Positions 63,474-64,000 of a stretch of DNA of 64,000 bases are shown piece after piece (the first letter of the stretch is position 1; each line of letters begins with the position of its first letter). The position numbers and the translations under genes were made by a program. This stretch comes from an uncultured Nitrospirota bacterium. Its GTDB lineage: Bacteria > Nitrospirota > Nitrospiria > Nitrospirales > UBA8639. The notes below the pieces were generated by a model that was not told the DNA's origin, ran no database searches, and saw nothing but the letters and a program-made list of their open reading frames with translations. Location: positions 119,002 through 183,001 of the forward strand of contig CAKZPV010000047.1 in NCBI GenBank assembly GCA_937139405.1. Direction: 5' to 3'.

Positions 63474-63890
63474 AAATTCTCCTTAGTAAGGGCGTAGGTT
63501 AACAGAGTCGGCTCTTTTATGTCGAGTCTGACCCCTTTAGGTAATTTAGTGCCATTGAAATTGCGCTACATGCTGTAATTTACCATTGAAATTTCAATGC
63601 GGAATATTTTTCCTAGCTAAAGATAAACGTTGGAAAGTTTAATATTTTCTATTAAATATCAATAACATACACGTTAATTTTGGAAAAAATGCAAATCGGA
63701 ATATCTATTGCACCTAATGTATACGTGGTTTTTTCCAATGAGGTCATTGGTGTCTCGTTTTTATACATTTCACACTTTAACCGTCCGTAGGAAGAAGGGA
63801 GGTTGGATGTAGCGCGACAGGGCTGATCTGTCGAAAGGTACGGTCTTTTATTTTTCTCGTGTGAGAATTTTTTAAAAGGAGGTAGTCTCA
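63474..63890. other. Leader region of the putative nxrA
   Basis: No gene seen. GAGTCTGACCCCTTT (63524-63538) is the candidate RAYT target motif. The part from 63600 on is AT-rich and may hold the nxrA promoter, but no clear -35/-10 pair can be fixed. AAGGAGGT at 63876-63883, 7 nt before the ATG, is a perfect ribosome-binding site, fitting a very highly expressed gene. Confidence 0.5.
63524..63538 (+). repeat. GTCTGACCCC motif near the RAYT gene
   Basis: GAGTCTGACCCCTTT, also at 7417-7430 in one shorter form and inverted at 43541-43551. A related TTAGGAGTCAGACAC lies at 42021-42035. Confidence 0.4.
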
Positions 63891-64000
63891 ATGTTTCTTT
63901 CTAGACGGCAGTTTTTAAAGGTCTCTGCGGGGACCGTGGCGGCCGTGGCATTAGCAGATAAGGCGTTGGCTTTGACTGCGTTGCAACCCGTCATCGAAGT
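63891..64000 (+). CDS. nxrA: Putative nitrite oxidoreductase alpha subunit NxrA, N-terminus only
   Basis: The visible 36 residues start MFLSRRQFLKVSAGTVAAV: a Tat signal with SRRQFLK and an alanine-rich helix, then ADKALALTALQPVIEV. From memory, the Nitrospira periplasmic NxrA (a molybdopterin enzyme of the DMSO reductase family that oxidises nitrite) begins with a very similar segment. The rest lies beyond the window, so molybdenum and iron-sulfur motifs cannot be checked. Other Tat-exported molybdoenzymes remain possible. The perfect ribosome-binding site suits a highly expressed enzyme. Confidence 0.6.
   Translation, partial: MFLSRRQFLKVSAGTVAAVALADKALALTALQPVIE

Overview
The window most likely comes from a member of the genus Nitrospira (nitrite-oxidising Nitrospirota), of moderate GC, possibly a marine-type lineage. 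The main clue is the last gene, which starts at 63891 and runs off the end. Its Tat signal (SRRQFLK) and the following ALTALQPVIEV stretch match what I remember of the N-terminus of the periplasmic nitrite oxidoreductase alpha subunit (NxrA). No database search was possible, so the assignment rests on recall. Many RAYT/REP-type repeats and PEP-CTERM-like sorting signals fit an environmental Nitrospira genome.

Layout. 1-3.1 kb: a TPR protein with a C-terminal 2-oxoglutarate oxygenase-like domain (cut by the window start) and an exported HEAT-repeat protein. 3137-6031: a complete insertion element with 16-bp identical terminal inverted repeats and a 7/8 matching target duplication, carrying an IS1-type transposase, a P63C-domain protein and three translationally coupled unknown genes. 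6.5-14.7 kb: STAS and PilZ proteins, RusA, an mraZ outside the dcw cluster, an FmdB-type zinc ribbon, ComF, an ABC ATPase and its likely FtsX-type permease separated by a class 1A dihydroorotate dehydrogenase and a LuxR-type regulator. 14.7-17.4 kb: two orphan antitoxins (MazE-like and VapB-like) whose toxin genes have decayed right after the start codon, plus an inverted pair of a dispersed repeat.

17.4-32.2 kb is core housekeeping: rplU-rpmA-obgE-proB and nadD-rsfS-bioB on the minus strand, ilvE on the plus strand, then gap-pgk-tpiA-secG, trpS, an M50 protease, a TPR/periplasmic-binding-fold protein, and xerD.

32.3-45.4 kb is accessory. A cohesin-like protein with a PEP-CTERM-like anchor is followed directly by a 2289-residue exported protein with an N-terminal dockerin, six Ig-like repeats and a full RHS region. 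This looks like a non-cellulosomal cohesin-dockerin surface system. A short YD-IPT protein, a mobile mystery protein A/B (HTH/Fic) pair whose B gene is split by a MITE-like insertion, a zinc-ribbon peptide and an apparently exported flavodoxin follow. 45.4-46.1 kb is a gene graveyard (threonine dehydratase fragment, RAYT remnant, direct repeats).

46.15-57.6 kb is a tightly coupled carbohydrate operon: binding protein, two permeases, GH1 glucosidase, MalK/UgpC-type ATPase, a discoidin-domain six-hairpin glycosidase, and an exported protein with seven propeller-like repeats and a C-terminal carbohydrate-binding-like domain. It looks acquired. 58.65-62.7 kb is opgG, an 83-residue unknown gene and opgH, coupled by ATGA overlaps, for periplasmic glucan synthesis. 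A full-length RAYT transposase separates this from the putative nxrA. No tRNA, rRNA or CRISPR array was seen.
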